Positions 11,855 to 23,824 of a stretch of 64,000 nucleotides of DNA are shown piece after piece. The notes under the pieces were generated by a model that did not search any database, was not told the origin of the DNA, and worked only from the letters and a program-made list of their open reading frames with translations. Positions within the stretch are counted from its first letter, which is position 1. Each line of letters opens with the position of its first letter. The translations under genes were made by a program, and so were the position numbers. This stretch comes from Atrina japonica. Its lineage: Eukaryota > Mollusca > Bivalvia > Pterioida > Pinnidae. The DNA is taken from positions 96,001 to 160,000 of the forward strand of contig BROG01000564.1 of assembly GCA_030159075.1 (NCBI GenBank), written 5' to 3'.

Positions 11855-12005
11855 GTGTGACCTGTCGGAAACCGGAAGCTTATTCATCCATGACACCTGA
11901 TCCCACTCTTCTGTTTTTCATAGGTTCATGTTTGTCAACTGTTCGATATTTTGTGTTTTGTCTCTGAGACTTCTGGTGGTAAATGCTTTATAATCTGTCA
12001 TGTTT
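11855..12005 (-). repeat. dispersed family A copy
   Basis: Minus orientation: GTGTGACCTGTCGG, CATCCATGACACCTGATCCC, then a degenerate monomer end. Confidence 0.7.
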
Positions 12006-12249
12006 GTATGTTCTGACATCAAGGAAACACATAGGCATTGTTGGTATCATGATTTAATGTTTATTTTTTAAAACATGTGCACATTTGAGTGTATTTCTGT
12101 GTATCTGGCTGGCAATCTGCATGACCTATGTATTTGAGTTTGAACAAATGAAATGTAATGATGAAACTAACAATATTCAACTCTATCTGATCGTCTATCT
12201 GTCTTTTTTACGATACGGCATGATTTGATTTAACGTGCAGTGTGGCTAG

Positions 12250-12545
12250 TCAAAGCTTCGTCTACACGCTGGGGGTAGCTCATTGTGTTAAATGTGTAAC
12301 TATAACGTCACGTGTGCTCGACCCTACAAAGAAGGCTTGAGTGGTGGATCTGGATGTATTTGTCTGCCTTGGGATCCTGTTCTACCTTGGTCAGTCGGCC
12401 TTCTGCTCCTGGATGGGAGGGTAACTTTTGGCAGACTCACCAGGTTTTTAGACTGTAAGTTCTGGTTTGATGTGTGTAGAGTCCTCATGTGATTTTTATC
12501 TATGTTTATATTTTTGTATCTTTTATCTATTTAATAATCAGTTTG
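12250..12545 (+). mobile_element. possible tRNA-derived SINE
   Basis: This patch is clearly richer in G+C than its surroundings. It starts with a tRNA-like head: GGGGGTAGCTCATTGTG resembles a box A and GTGTGCTCGACCC a box B at plausible spacing. A ~190-bp body and a T-rich tail follow. I found no convincing target-site duplication, so it may be old or not a SINE. Confidence 0.4.
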
Positions 12546-12630
12546 ATTGATCAATAAACTACCATGTTTAAAATGAATATATCCTTCTATCTATTTATAG
12601 TTTGATTGATCGATAAACTATCATGTTTAT
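12541..12630 (+). repeat. 59-bp direct duplication
   Basis: GTTTGATTGATC, then ATAAACTA and CATGTTTA, occurs at 12541 and again 59 bp later. Confidence 0.8.
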
Positions 12631-13075
12631 TAACTCTCTATTTTCGTGTATAATTGTATAAGTATGTAAATAATATGGTAGGAATTTGGAGAAACTGTAA
12701 ATAAAAGCAGTAATAAGTTCACCAACCTTCTTGATATTCAACAAAGCATTCTTTATAATTACAAGCCTTAGTCTCATTACCACGAAACAGCTTAAATACC
12801 TCATTTTGTTGCTAAATTTGCTCCCAATTATTAAACAATATTGGTCTCCAGTTTCCATGCCAATCCTTAGTGTGTTGTTTACCTCGTTATATATGTATTC
12901 TGAGATTTGCTAATTTCCATATTTTGGCTTGTTACTTCTTCATCTCTCAAATTGACATCATAAAATAGTTATTACTTAAGTGCTCAGACAGTCATGTTTC
13001 TAATATGAGGTCATTTATATTATACCTCATTATACCTCATCATGTTCTAACCTATCATCATAATATTTCTTAGTC

Positions 13076-13195
13076 TGTTTTCATCATTACAATCATCATC
13101 ATCGTCATCATCATCATTGATAATAACCATCATTATCATCATCATAATCAACATTATCTTCATCACCATTATCATCATCATCATCATCATCTACT
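13076..13195. repeat. (ATC)n microsatellite, imperfect
   Basis: Imperfect TCA/ATC trinucleotides with CATTAT interruptions. Confidence 0.95.
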
Positions 13196-13765
13196 AGATA
13201 GATAAGACATTACTTTTTCATCATCTTAAGCATACGGGAAACAAAATTGATAATTTCATAATCCCTGGGGAAAGACATTTTTACCGGTGCTTTACGCTTC
13301 TCTCGATATTTTCCAGTTACACTACTTGTGGCAAACGATTAGTGTTGGAAGAGAAAACCCGATTAAAATGTATTTGTGTATAGACTATCGGTATTCTCCG
13401 AGTGAAACTCCATCAGGAAGACTTTTTTTCACATAATTAGCCCCGGTCCGCCGAAGTTAAACATCTCACTAGGGGTACACGATGTTGCTGGAGAGATGTT
13501 CTGACTAATCTGTATAAAATGACTTAGCTTTTGAAGAGATAAGAATTTAAATAGACCTATTCAAAATACAACTCTGGCTTTAAATAAAAGATGTTACCGA
13601 AATATCAGGTACTGGCTTTAACTAACAAAAAAAACCGTTAGATTATTTTTCTGGAAAGCATCAGTAACTTGATATATTAAATTTTGTTTAAACTTTACAC
13701 TCCTTCTGTCATTTGTACAGTCCCTGTAAGAGCTTCATGAACAGCCTCCATATTTGGTAATAAAT

Positions 13766-14345
13766 ATTATTAACAATACCACGGTGATAGTTGTACAACG
13801 GAGTCCAAAACAAATTCTCAAGATGATAGTTTCTGTCAATAACACTTCATCAGTTGAGCTGAAAGAAAAGAGGTCTCAAACAAGGACTCTCGGGGACTCA
13901 GACGGTCCACCAGCAGTGGCATCAACCCAGTGGTTGTAAATGTTATTAACAATACCAAAGTTATAATTTTTTTAAAGGAGTCCGACACAAATGTTCTGGA
14001 CGATCGTTTATGTCAAGTATACATCATCGCTTGAGCTCGAATTTAATCTAGATGTAGAGGTCCGAAACAAAAGGTGGTATCATCATACCTGGCCAAATTA
14101 TAAATCCAGATGTATTGCCAAATCCGTCTGAGAGTACCCACTGTAAAACTGAATATCCTGGCTTTTGGGAAGTTTAATCTTAACTGGTACTACCTGAGCT
14201 AAATATTACTTTAGTATAAGAAAGTCGGCACCTAAATACCAGGTACTGGGTTTATGTATACCATCGGGGACTCAGACGGTCCACCAGCAGTGACAACAAT
14301 CCCGTGGTTATATTAACATTATAAACAATACCAAAGTTATAGTGG
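13766..14345 (+). repeat. diverged tandem repeat, ~176-bp unit
   Basis: TAACAATACC occurs at 13771 and 13947 (176 bp apart), each followed by GGAGTCC and a CATCA..TTGAGCT block. CGGGGACTCAGACGGTCC occurs near 13888 and 14267, each followed by CACCAGCAGTG and a further ACAATACC. Two to three degenerate units are present, with other sequence between the second and third. Confidence 0.7.
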
Positions 14346-14718
14346 ATGAAATAAATAAACGTAAAATGAATTATATTCAAACTTCGATTACATTTAACTA
14401 AAGTTATAAGTATATCTATGAGAGTTGAAATTATTGTATAAAGAATATCAAAACGGATCAGATGTAAGTAATAGAACGTTTATTGCGCGCAGGTAGGAAA
14501 AAGAGTTAGAACGGCGTTTGTTCTTTACCAGTGTTATTGAGTAAATATACAATATCAACTGTAAGTAAGGCCAATAAAACTTTATACACAAATTATATAA
14601 ACAGCACCGGCATCCATAACGGCAATGCAGATGAAGGCAGATTAATCCAGATCCATCAAGTAAACCTAAGCCCATATGATATATCTTAATTTGATATTAT
14701 ACATTTGATTCAAAATGT

Positions 14719-14976
14719 TATTGCCGAGTGGTAAGAGCATCATGCTTTGATCCATGAGGTTTATCTTTTCCTGTCAGCGCAGGTTCGAGCCCCACTAAAA
14801 TCTAAGCTGATTTTTGTGAGAACATTTGAGAGGTTACTTGCGGCAGGCCAGTGGTGTCTTCCCGGCTACATTGTAACTGGGTTCTTCTCTCTATCATTGG
14901 AAGACTTGCCGCCATTATATATTTATAAAATTGTTAAGTTTTGCGTAAAACAAGATCTTAATTATATCAAATCAAA
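14719..14976 (+). mobile_element. SINE with tRNA(Leu/Ser)-like head and 9-bp TSD
   Basis: The head carries TTGCCGAGTGGTAAGAGCAT (box A of type II tRNA form) and GGTTCGAGCCCC (box B). The body contains TGCGGCAGGCCAGTGG and GACTTGCCGCC, and the tail is made of ATCAA repeats. The element is flanked by TCAAAATGT at 14710-14718 and 14977-14985, a perfect 9-bp duplication expected of LINE-mediated insertion. Family name not assigned. Confidence 0.8.
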
Positions 14977-14999
14977 TCAAAATGTGTTACATTTCACAT

Positions 15000-15660
15000 T
15001 ATAGGCGTTGATATACTGTTTATAAACAAAATGAAAATTATTAAATGCTAAATAGCAAATGATTGGTTACGTAATGATGAACAAATTGTATATTTATCGG
15101 GAAATTGAAAAACGTCCTGAAAACATGACCGGCAGTTAAACAGCAAGAATGAATATGCATCATTGTATTAGCAAATATTGATATAATGATATTTATGTAA
15201 ATAGATAGAATGATCATCGAATGATCACGTGTATTTATTAACTTTCCATTAAGATATATGCACAACACTGATAGAAATTTATCTATGGATGACATTTCAT
15301 GTGAAATAGGAAATTGATGTCTGAAGAAAATTATATTTGCAGAATAATATTAGTCATATTCATAAAAGGAAAATGGTTTTCTTTTGTCTCCTACGATGCA
15401 TGTGAAATATAATCGTGTTGTCAGTTTTATGGTGACTATAATCCCAGTAATAGTATGCTCCGACGAAAATAGAAAAAAATTATTATGTACAATTGTTGTT
15501 GTTGCTATTTATAATGTCATTTGTGTCGCTGTGGCGTTAAAATATCAATTTTTGTACAAGTGAAAGACAAGTTTAATATTGATATATAAGTAACAAAGAA
15601 ATTGTTTCCTTTTCACACAGTTTTTATTTCATAACTTCATTTCATATTTCGTTGTTATTT
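15000..15660. other. unannotated AT-rich sequence
   Basis: No gene or structured repeat recognised. Confidence 0.3.
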
Positions 15661-15663
15661 GAA

Positions 15664-15825
15664 ACAGGGGATGCTATCTCCTCCATGACACGTGATCCCA
15701 CCTATGGATTCCTAGAGGTTCGTGTTTGTCCAATGTTCACCAGATTTGTATGTGTATCCTGGACATCCTGAAGATGTATCCTTTGATCTGATACATTTTA
15801 ATATTTTGTGTCTCAAATACGCCCT
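15664..15825 (-). repeat. dispersed family A copy
   Basis: Minus orientation: GGGGATGCTATCTCCTCC, ATGACACGTGATCCCACC, GTTTGTCCAATGTTCACC, ATCCTGGACATCCTGAAGAT. Confidence 0.8.
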
Positions 15826-16435
15826 TAGACATTTAGGCTTGATGTGAGTAATGGCATTGACCTGACTATCTTCATTTATTCTAATCTGTTTGTATGTTTT
15901 CCATTTATATGGAGGCACACAGTTTGACCTTTCCTATGGACTCAAGTCAATGCCGTCTTATAAGTTAAACTGGATATCCGTTTGAAGTACAGATACCAAC
16001 GTATTAATCTTCAGGAAGTCCAATGTACAAATCTTGTAAAGTTTCCATCAAGTAATCCAGTATTTCATTTAGTAAAAGTAGAAATTGCCCACAAGATAAT
16101 TTTGACGACCTTAAAATATGCGCAATGTTGAATGCGATTATTCGTATTAATTGTCGATATATAACAATATTAAGTAGAAAAATCATTACACTTACGCGGC
16201 TGTTGGGCGAAATTCTGGTAAATATTTGACAAACATCGACCTTTGGAAATCTACAGGTGGTATCAGATGCAATGTATCCGAGAAACGTGTGTCTTTCAGT
16301 TCTTTTACCGAGGGTTGATCAAAGAAACAACAACGCACCCTTTTTGTAGAGTTTTAGGTATTACTCGGTAACGATTGGAACGCTCTACCAATACACCGCT
16401 GCGAGCTGTACTTGAATATATATATATAATACATA

Positions 16436-16467
16436 AGCACACACATGCAAACACACACACACACACA

Positions 16468-16537
<70 letters not shown>

Positions 16538-16588
16538 TATATATATACACATATATATATATATATATAAGCGCACACACTAATATAT

Positions 16589-16653
<65 letters not shown>
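16436..16653. repeat. compound (CA)n-(TA)n-(GT)n microsatellite
   Basis: CA repeats to about 16468, TA with short interruptions to about 16569, and a pure GT tract at about 16595-16653. Open frames on both strands here are artefacts of dinucleotide repetition. Confidence 0.99.
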
Positions 16654-16654
<1 letters not shown>

Positions 16655-16656
<2 letters not shown>

Positions 16657-17190
16657 GAATGAATATGTTAACATATTTGAACCTTTGTTTTCATCATAAC
16701 TGTTTATCCAGAATCAGATTAGACATTGATCGGGAAAAATTATTATATTTTAATTCGGTCGCAATATATAAGTCTGAGAATTAACAGGAAATGACACTGT
16801 GTGGGTGACATGGTGCACGGATGCTGCAGAAAGTTGTCATGTCATAAGGCTTTATCAAATACGTTTTATGCTTTCGTGTTATGCATTATATTTTGTATGT
16901 TATCAATTACAGTAGCACATAACACATATCATACGTATCATATAGCAATATTAATAAAGTTGTCTCGTACTACAAATGGAAGCAGAGGATGTGTAGAATT
17001 TATTCGTGGGAACCGTCCGTCATTTCCACCCTTGTTCAGTCAGATTTGTTATTTCAAATTATTATTTATGTTATTTTATTACTTAACGTTTTTTCAAACA
17101 GCTCGATATCGAAATCAAAAGATACCTAATTGCTATACGTAGAAGATTGATAATAATAATAAATATTATAAATCATTGTATAAACTTGGG
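16655..17190. other. unannotated sequence with one unrecognised open frame
   Basis: A 113-codon plus-strand frame (16801-17142) contains two hydrophobic stretches but no motif I recognise and no splice or repeat context. I do not call it a gene. Confidence 0.25.
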
Positions 17191-17194
17191 GATA

Positions 17195-17360
17195 ACTGAC
17201 AGACCAGGTTCTCTGGAGATCCAGAAGTGGGATCAGGTTGATAAAATAACATGCCCTGTGTACCCGCAACACCCCTGTAAAATCAGTATAATAAAATCTA
17301 GAGAAATAACATGTACCACAATTGGTTCAGATGATTCAACGAGGTTATTACATGTCAGTG
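17195..17360 (+). repeat. dispersed family A copy, diverged
   Basis: Contains TCTCTGGAGATCCAGAAGTG, GGATCAGGTTG and a downstream CCACAATTGGTTCAGATGAT block that matches the later part of the family. Confidence 0.6.
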
Positions 17361-18382
17361 ATGAAACTGGAAGAAAGAAGCTCATTATATCGACCATCAA
17401 CGTTAAGCAAACAAAACAAAATTGACCAGATATTTAGTAACAACATATATGTTGTTTTATTCTAATCGAAATAAAATATAATTAATCGAACATGGGTGTG
17501 TTACGTGGATAGAAAAAAATCAACTCTTGTGGAAAAAATTATTAAAATCCAATACTTGGGACAGTTTTGTATTGGAAAACCAGATCTTTATCTCTCAAGT
17601 GGAGTTTCTGTATACACTCCACACCTATGAATATCCATCAGTGTGGTAAGAATCTCATTGCATGGGAGTCCAACGTCATAATATGATATTGTGACGTCAT
17701 AGCGCGTGTATCATTTGGGAAATATAATGTTAAAAAATTTTCGGATAAGATCCCATAACAAGTATCCGTGCATTGGAAGTAAATTGTATAACAAGCAATG
17801 TCAGTGACATTTCACCTGCAGTTGATGACGTCTCGATGAAGTGACAAATTCCTGTTGCACACTGCATAGAATAAAACAAACAATTAGGCTACAAATCAAA
17901 TATCAGACGACAGTTTGATGGCTTGTAATTGCCTGTTGTAAATATATTTAAACTCGGTCGCTGGAGGGTCGATAAGAAGTTCTGTTTCGATAATAAACGC
18001 CTCTAAATTCCTAACTAGAGACTGTATACCCGGACATGTTCGCCATATTCGTACTTCGTGAACTGAAAAAGCGAATTTAAAATGAAAGCGAAATACTCAT
18101 GCTAAACACTTGAAGTACATATAAATGCAATACATGAGACAACGATGATTGGGGGCAAATTTAAGACAGGAAAAAAAATTTTCTGTCCAAAAGGGGGCAC
18201 AAATAAACAGCTATACAGTAGATCGAATGGGCTTAATTGCGACTTTCTTGATGACTTCAAAAGTACAGACAAACTACCAGAATTTGTCTTTAAAAAACTT
18301 TTACTCAAATTCGTTACTAAAATACGTCACGTATAAAATTGTCGTAACTCGACACTTAACAATTTTATAAAATCCAGTTATT

Positions 18383-18440
18383 TTGTTTGTTTGTTTGTTT
18401 ATTGTTGTTTAACGTCCCACTCAAGAATCTTTCACTCATA
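18383..18440 (-). mobile_element. SINE 3' end fragment
   Basis: TTTGTTTGTTTATTGTTGTT then TAACGTCCCACTCAAGAATC and TTTCACTCATATG, identical in order to the 3' end of the SINEs at 18906 and 50231. The rest is missing. Confidence 0.75.
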
Positions 18441-18704
18441 TGTAAAATGGAGCTAGATTTGGAATCTATATGATTTATCCCTAGAAATTAAATCTCATAA
18501 CATACAATACAAATATATTCTTCCATGATTTATGCATTTAAGAATAAATTTGCAAACTTACGAGTGACGACAAATATACATTCCTAACATTGATAAACTG
18601 GACACCTGTTGTTGCTTGTCTCAGTTTACTTTTAAATTTGAAGCATAAATACCAAAATTTTAGCAACATCTAAATCTTCAAGGCTACATAATTGACAATG
18701 CACC

Positions 18705-18765
18705 AAGAAGTACCTCTAGTAAACTCAGAAGTGTGATCAGGAGACACGGAGGAGTGAGGAACTAC
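18705..18765 (+). repeat. possible family A core fragment
   Basis: AAGTGTGATCAGGAGACACG then GAGGAGTGAGGA resembles the family A core. Short and diverged. Confidence 0.35.
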
Positions 18766-18905
18766 ACATACTTTCACATGCGGAACAGGCAAATGTTAGT
18801 ATAACCATGATTACAAAAAACGGTTTAACAACAATATCGAAAAAATATTGAAACTTTCGAATTAGTGAAAATCGAATGGCCCGGACTGAAATAGTATCGA
18901 CTAAA

Positions 18906-19182
18906 TTTGTTTATTGTTGTTTAACGTCCCACTCAAGAATATTTCACTCATATGGAGACGTCACCAAATGCGGTGAAGGGCTTCAAATTTTGGCCTATGC
19001 TCGGCACTTACGGCCATTGAGCAGTGAGGGTTCTTTAACGTGCCGACACCTACTGTGACACGGGACCACGGTTTTTACTGTCTCATCCGACAGACAGGAA
19101 ACTAACCTGCCGCCGGCTGGACTCGAACTCACGATTTCACGATCAAGAGTCCAGCGCGCTACCGACTGAGCCAGGCCGGCTC
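18906..19182 (-). mobile_element. SINE with tRNA(Lys)-like head and 13-bp TSD
   Basis: Read on the minus strand, the head at 19182 begins GCCGGCCTGGCTCAGTCGG (box A) and continues with GACTCTTGAT, a CTT anticodon loop as in tRNA-Lys, then GAGTTCGAGTCC (box B). The body includes CCCGTGTCACAGTAGGTGTC and GCACGTTAAAGAACCC, and the 3' end is an ACAA-type tail. The perfect duplication AGTATCGACTAAA flanks it (18893-18905 and 19183-19195), so the insertion is fairly young. The central body resembles shared domains of invertebrate SINE superfamilies; which one is not established here. Confidence 0.92.
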
Positions 19183-19234
19183 AGTATCGACTAAAAATTC
19201 ACTAGATAGTAAAATGTAGAGAAACACATTGTAT

Positions 19235-19370
19235 ATAAAATCTCAGATACCAAAGTATAAATCTTCAGGATGCCCAGGATATAATATACAAATACGGCGA
19301 TAATGGACAAACACAGACTTCTGCAATGCCAGAAATGGGACCAAGTGTCATGGAGGAGTAAGCATATCGA
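19235..19370 (+). repeat. dispersed family A copy, 5' half
   Basis: Begins CTCAGATACCAAAGTATAAA and continues CTTCAGGATGCCCAGGATAT, ATGGACAAACACAGACTTCT and GTGTCATGGAGGAGTAAGCA, then stops. Confidence 0.9.
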
Positions 19371-19379
19371 CGGCCTTTC

Positions 19380-21605
19380 TATAGGGTGTTTTAAAAGTAC
19401 ATGTATTCAGATTGTTATCTTTATAATGAAATGCATATTACTTTACTTCTTTTTTAAACATTTTATTGATATGTTATCAAAGATATCACTTAACACATAA
19501 CAATTATTAGCAATTAAATGACGTACAGTGTAGGTTTATTGCGTAGATTTAAAGCTATAAAGTAATTTATATATTAACAGCAAAATCGTATCATTAACAT
19601 ACATAGTAATTGATACATATATGTTCTTTATTAAATATTGTAATGACGTATTGGAATGGTTTATCGTGCCCGTAATTTACACTCATAAATGTCAAAATTA
19701 TTCCAATCGTTGTACTCCTGCAAAATTGTTTCCACATGATATAGGGCTTTATATATTTTGTGTGCATTCGGACATATTGGACGTAACAGGTTCTGATAAG
19801 TCTGAGAGTTTATACCTTGCCGTACATATCCCCAATAGGTAGTAAGTCTACAAGGTAAGTGCTTTTGTGTGATTTAAAACCTCATTAATTCTAAAGGCTC
19901 TTATTAGCTGTAACAACAGAATGATTAGTATCGATTACAGAATCAATGGATCGCGTTTGACTTACACAAACATCTTTACACTGTGTAGTCTACAGGTTGA
20001 TGTTTACAACCCTAGGTGTATTTCCCTTGTAAATGTCATAAGGGACTCAATGTGAAGGGTTCAACGGATTATCCGATGTTTTTGTTGTAAAGTAAATAGT
20101 TCTTGGACTCTGGAAAAAAATAAAAGAGAGCAAGGTATGTTGAATGTATAATATTGTTTACTTGTCCCTTAATATGATTGTTATGGTAGAGATACTTAGA
20201 GGAATTTCTTGCCCTGCTTCAGCAAAACACTACATTGTCAAACATTGTAAAATATACATATATGTATATATATATGTTTCATATAGAAATGAAGCTTGCT
20301 TATAAAAATATATTGTTGTAATTTTGATAACGCATGTCTTTAAAATACTTCATAGTAATTTCAAGAACAACTCATCTTTTATTTCAAAGCTTTTGATTAC
20401 AGGTATCTAATTTATATATTAAAATTATATATTGAATGCTGATAGAAAACAGATGCTTTGATTATTAACCAGTACTGATTGTACAGGGCTCATATGTTTA
20501 CTGCTCTATAATTAAACGACATAAATGTGTTTCAATGTAATGAGAGTACAGTATGGTTGTTGAGATACTATACTTAGATTCTTATACTACATTTGATACA
20601 AGAAAACTCCAGATTTATGGATCCTATTAGTAAATATAGCATCGCTACCTAATCACAGTTCTGTTTTAGGGGACTGATCTCCATGACAATCAGATTAGAC
20701 ATTCTCTTTGTAATTCAGAACCATACATGAGATGCTAGTTAGAATCGGTAATGAAATTTTAGATAAAACATAGACAAGGGTCCCTGTCAAAATTTTGTTT
20801 AATTCATAAACCCCTGAAAAACAATGGACTCTTCTGTATATTATTGACTTAGACCAGTTCAAATATGTCTTTACGGGTGAATGCGTTAATTTGGTATTCA
20901 CATTCTTGAAATGAAATTAAAAAAAAACATAATAAAATCAATTACATGGTTTAAATTTTTCGTTGTACATGTACTAAGTAATTACTTTATAAATTATGGC
21001 AGTACTTTCAAATTCAAATTTCAATTATCTGTCTAAAGTCATATCATATAAAACGTGATCCTTTATTTACAAATATTATCGATTCGTGAAATCGATTGTT
21101 TCACTAATTACCTGACATTAAGTACACAAAATATGTTCGTTTCATGAACATAACACAGGAATTTTTATCAATGTACGTGAGTGTTTGATATATACACCTT
21201 TCTTTATCGTCATATAACATCTGCTCAACGCGGTCGAAGATCACGTAGCAATCAAAACTTTAAGTGAAAATTTCACTCATACTTAAATGGATATTAGCAA
21301 TTTTCAAAGCTATTTGTATGTTGTATTATATTCAGATTAGATGATTTACACTAAGAAAAATCATTTAAAGTTTTGGTGAATGACAATCAGAAAGTAATAA
21401 CGGAAAATCCCATTTGTGACTTACGAAGATATTTGGATATTGATACTTAAATCGATGTCCATGTTGTGTAGACAGCCAATAATTGGTGTATGAATATAAT
21501 CGTTGTCATGTGACTTCGGAATATTTTTCGTATTTTCTGTCAAAATAACTTTAAGATGACACACTGCTGCAAAAAATTGTCAACTGTTTAATGCGGGTAA
21601 TTTTA
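19380..21605. other. unannotated AT-rich sequence
   Basis: About 2.2 kb with no recognisable gene, RNA or tandem repeat beyond short TA runs near 20257. Open frames are at most 73 codons. Confidence 0.3.
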
Positions 21606-21609
21606 TTTT

Positions 21610-21661
21610 ACACACACACACGCGCGCGCGCACGCACGCACACACACACACACACAAACAG

Positions 21662-21718
<57 letters not shown>
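21610..21718. repeat. compound (CA/CG)n and (TA)n microsatellite
   Basis: CA with CG and CACG interruptions at 21610-21655, then a pure TA tract to 21718. It ends 7 bp before the duplication flanking the next MITE. Confidence 0.98.
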
Positions 21719-21720
<2 letters not shown>

Positions 21721-21729
21721 GTGACCAGG

Positions 21730-21865
21730 AGCCCGTTTTACAAAAGGTCCTAAATCCTAAGTCTTAGTCCTAATTGTCATGGGACTGACCAATCAGTGAT
21801 GCGTTGCCATGGTAGTTAGGACTAAAATTTGGATTTATGACTTAAGGCCGTTCGTAAAACGGGCT
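21730..21865. mobile_element. foldback MITE with 5-bp target duplication
   Basis: The termini AGCCCGTTTTAC and GTAAAACGGGCT are perfect inverted repeats. Inverted similarity continues for about 50 bp each side (CCTAAATCC, TTAGTCCTAA / TTAGGACTAA, GGATTTATGACTTAAGG), leaving a short GC-richer centre (CAATCAGTGATGCGTTGCC). CCAGG sits directly outside both ends (21725-21729 and 21866-21870). No coding capacity, so non-autonomous. Superfamily not assigned. Confidence 0.85.
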
Positions 21866-22139
21866 CCAGGTTTTTAAACCATTCCCATTCAAATGTTAAC
21901 GAACTGTGCCCCTTTTAGCCGACATGTTCTTATATTCAAATGAAGAAGACTTAATCTAGCAGCTACTGAATCACAAGAAAAAGCTAGTTGTGACCCACGA
22001 TATATCAAAGAAGTTTTGTCAATTAATAATAAAAATTTTTGTACTTGAATTTAAAAAGTGTTATCCTTTTTTTTTTGTTCATATTAAGGTTATATCTCCC
22101 AGAATGCCCGGTATGCTATTGCTTTTTAACATTTTGTTA

Positions 22140-22250
22140 GACTTTGATTGTGGATTTCCTTGGCACCTGATCACATCTCTAGATTTCTAAAGGTCCGTGT
22201 TTGTTCAATATTCACTATATTTGTATATTGTATCCTGATATTCATGTACT
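22140..22250 (-). repeat. dispersed family A fragment
   Basis: Minus orientation: TTGATTGTGGATTTCC, GGCACCTGATCACATC, AGGTCCGTGTTTGTTCAATA. Confidence 0.7.
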
Positions 22251-22384
22251 AACTATATAAAAGTCAACATTTCTCAGTTTTTACAGTCGGTGTAATGAAC
22301 TTCTTGGCAGTTACTTTGTCTATCAGTTGTTGAGTTACCTGTTCCATAGTGCTAATGATTTGTCACAAATTGTGACAAGAATTT

Positions 22385-22570
22385 ATTCCTCACCTGTTTT
22401 AATTTGATTGTTATCTCGCGGTGGATGTGACTTGTCGACAGAGGTTGCTTATTCCTTCATGGCCTTAGTTGACCTCATACTACCTCGGGTTTTTCAGAGT
22501 TCTGTTTTTGCCGAGTGTTCACAATGTGTGGATAGTTCCTACTGAACTTCTTGACGAATGATACTTCTGC
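22385..22570 (-). repeat. dispersed family A fragment
   Basis: A second minus-strand copy 150 bp further on: TTCCTCACCTGTTTTAATTT, GTCGACAGAGGTTGCTTATT, CCTTCATGG, then a diverged monomer end. Confidence 0.65.
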
Positions 22571-22579
22571 CTATAATGG

Positions 22580-23290
22580 TGGCATAAGGGCCCAAATTCA
22601 CCAAATGTTCTCAAAAGTCAATTTCAATGAACGTTTTTTTTTACGATTTTACGACGACAAAACACATAAAATAACCAGCACTTGATCATTTTGCAATGTA
22701 TATTATTATAAATATTGCTAATTTGTACAAAATTCACAAATGTCGTGAAAACATCCATATTTTGAGTACTACGCAGTAAGAAATTTTCATATTTTATGCA
22801 ACTAGCAATTTTACATACAGCTATAAAGTAAAAATAATAAAATGATTTAAAAAAGATAGTTTTGAATATTGAGTTTTATCGTGATATGTTTAAAATGTTT
22901 GAAAGAAATTAACGGTATTGTAGGAAACGAGTACGCAGTTATTCTATATAAACTGACGAAAAAGTATCGTTTAATACATTGAAATGTTTTAATATAATTG
23001 ATACATGTAGTTGTTTTCCAAACATTAGATTAATTGTCGGCATTTTCTCAGTTTAACCAGCCATTGTGCTTTACATATCTCTGTTTTCACGGCAGAACGT
23101 ATCGTAAAATAAATACCTCCTCGGGCAACTAGGCCTAAATATTACAAACGCTCTGAAGGAGGGCGTCGCCGAAGGATCATTCGAATGAACGTAATTTATC
23201 CAAATGATCGAAAGACTCTGTACAGTGGGGCAAGTATCTTGTAGCAGTTGAAAAAACTCCTGGATTTGCCACTGCAGTATTAATTGCAAC
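22580..23290. other. unannotated AT-rich sequence
   Basis: No gene or structured repeat recognised. Confidence 0.3.
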
Positions 23291-23294
23291 CCTA

Positions 23295-23296
<2 letters not shown>

Positions 23297-23377
<81 letters not shown>

Positions 23378-23464
23378 TATAATTATGAATGAATTTGAAT
23401 AAATTTGTTTTAGTATAACACACACACACACACACACACACATACATACATACACACACACACA
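23297..23464. repeat. (TA)n and (CA)n microsatellites
   Basis: Pure TA at about 23297-23374, and CA with CATA interruptions at 23419-23464. Confidence 0.98.
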
Positions 23465-23824
23465 TTTCAATTGTTTGATTATATAGTCACTCAAGCTATG
23501 GAATATATACAAGAGCACGGAATATTGATTGTAAATAATTTAGGATTGTTTTTTTCCCATTTTTGCAAATATTAAGGATTTAACATATTTATGCCAATCA
23601 GCTGGGCAATGCCGTGACTTGTAATTTGTAGTATTTCAGCATATACTAGCAAATATTTTAAATTGATTGAAATGAGACAAACGCAAATTGATGTTTTTAA
23701 ATTACTGGCATGTCTTCCACCAACATTTGAAGTAAAGTGGTTAGCACTCAGGTCACGTGGAGACCTACAGTCTTTGATTGACACTTGAATGCAATCGCTC
23801 TGTATATTTGCAATGAAGATAATT

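Noticed and set aside
13440..13510. Possible 5S rRNA or snRNA-like patch (GGTCCGCCGAAGTTAAACAT)
   Set aside because: Only a few bases resemble the 5S consensus; neither the internal promoter nor a fold could be supported.
16305..16674. Tyr/Ile-rich frames on both strands
   Set aside because: Dinucleotide repeat artefacts.
16801..17142. 113-codon frame with hydrophobic segments
   Set aside because: No homology recognised; probably random translation of AT-rich DNA.
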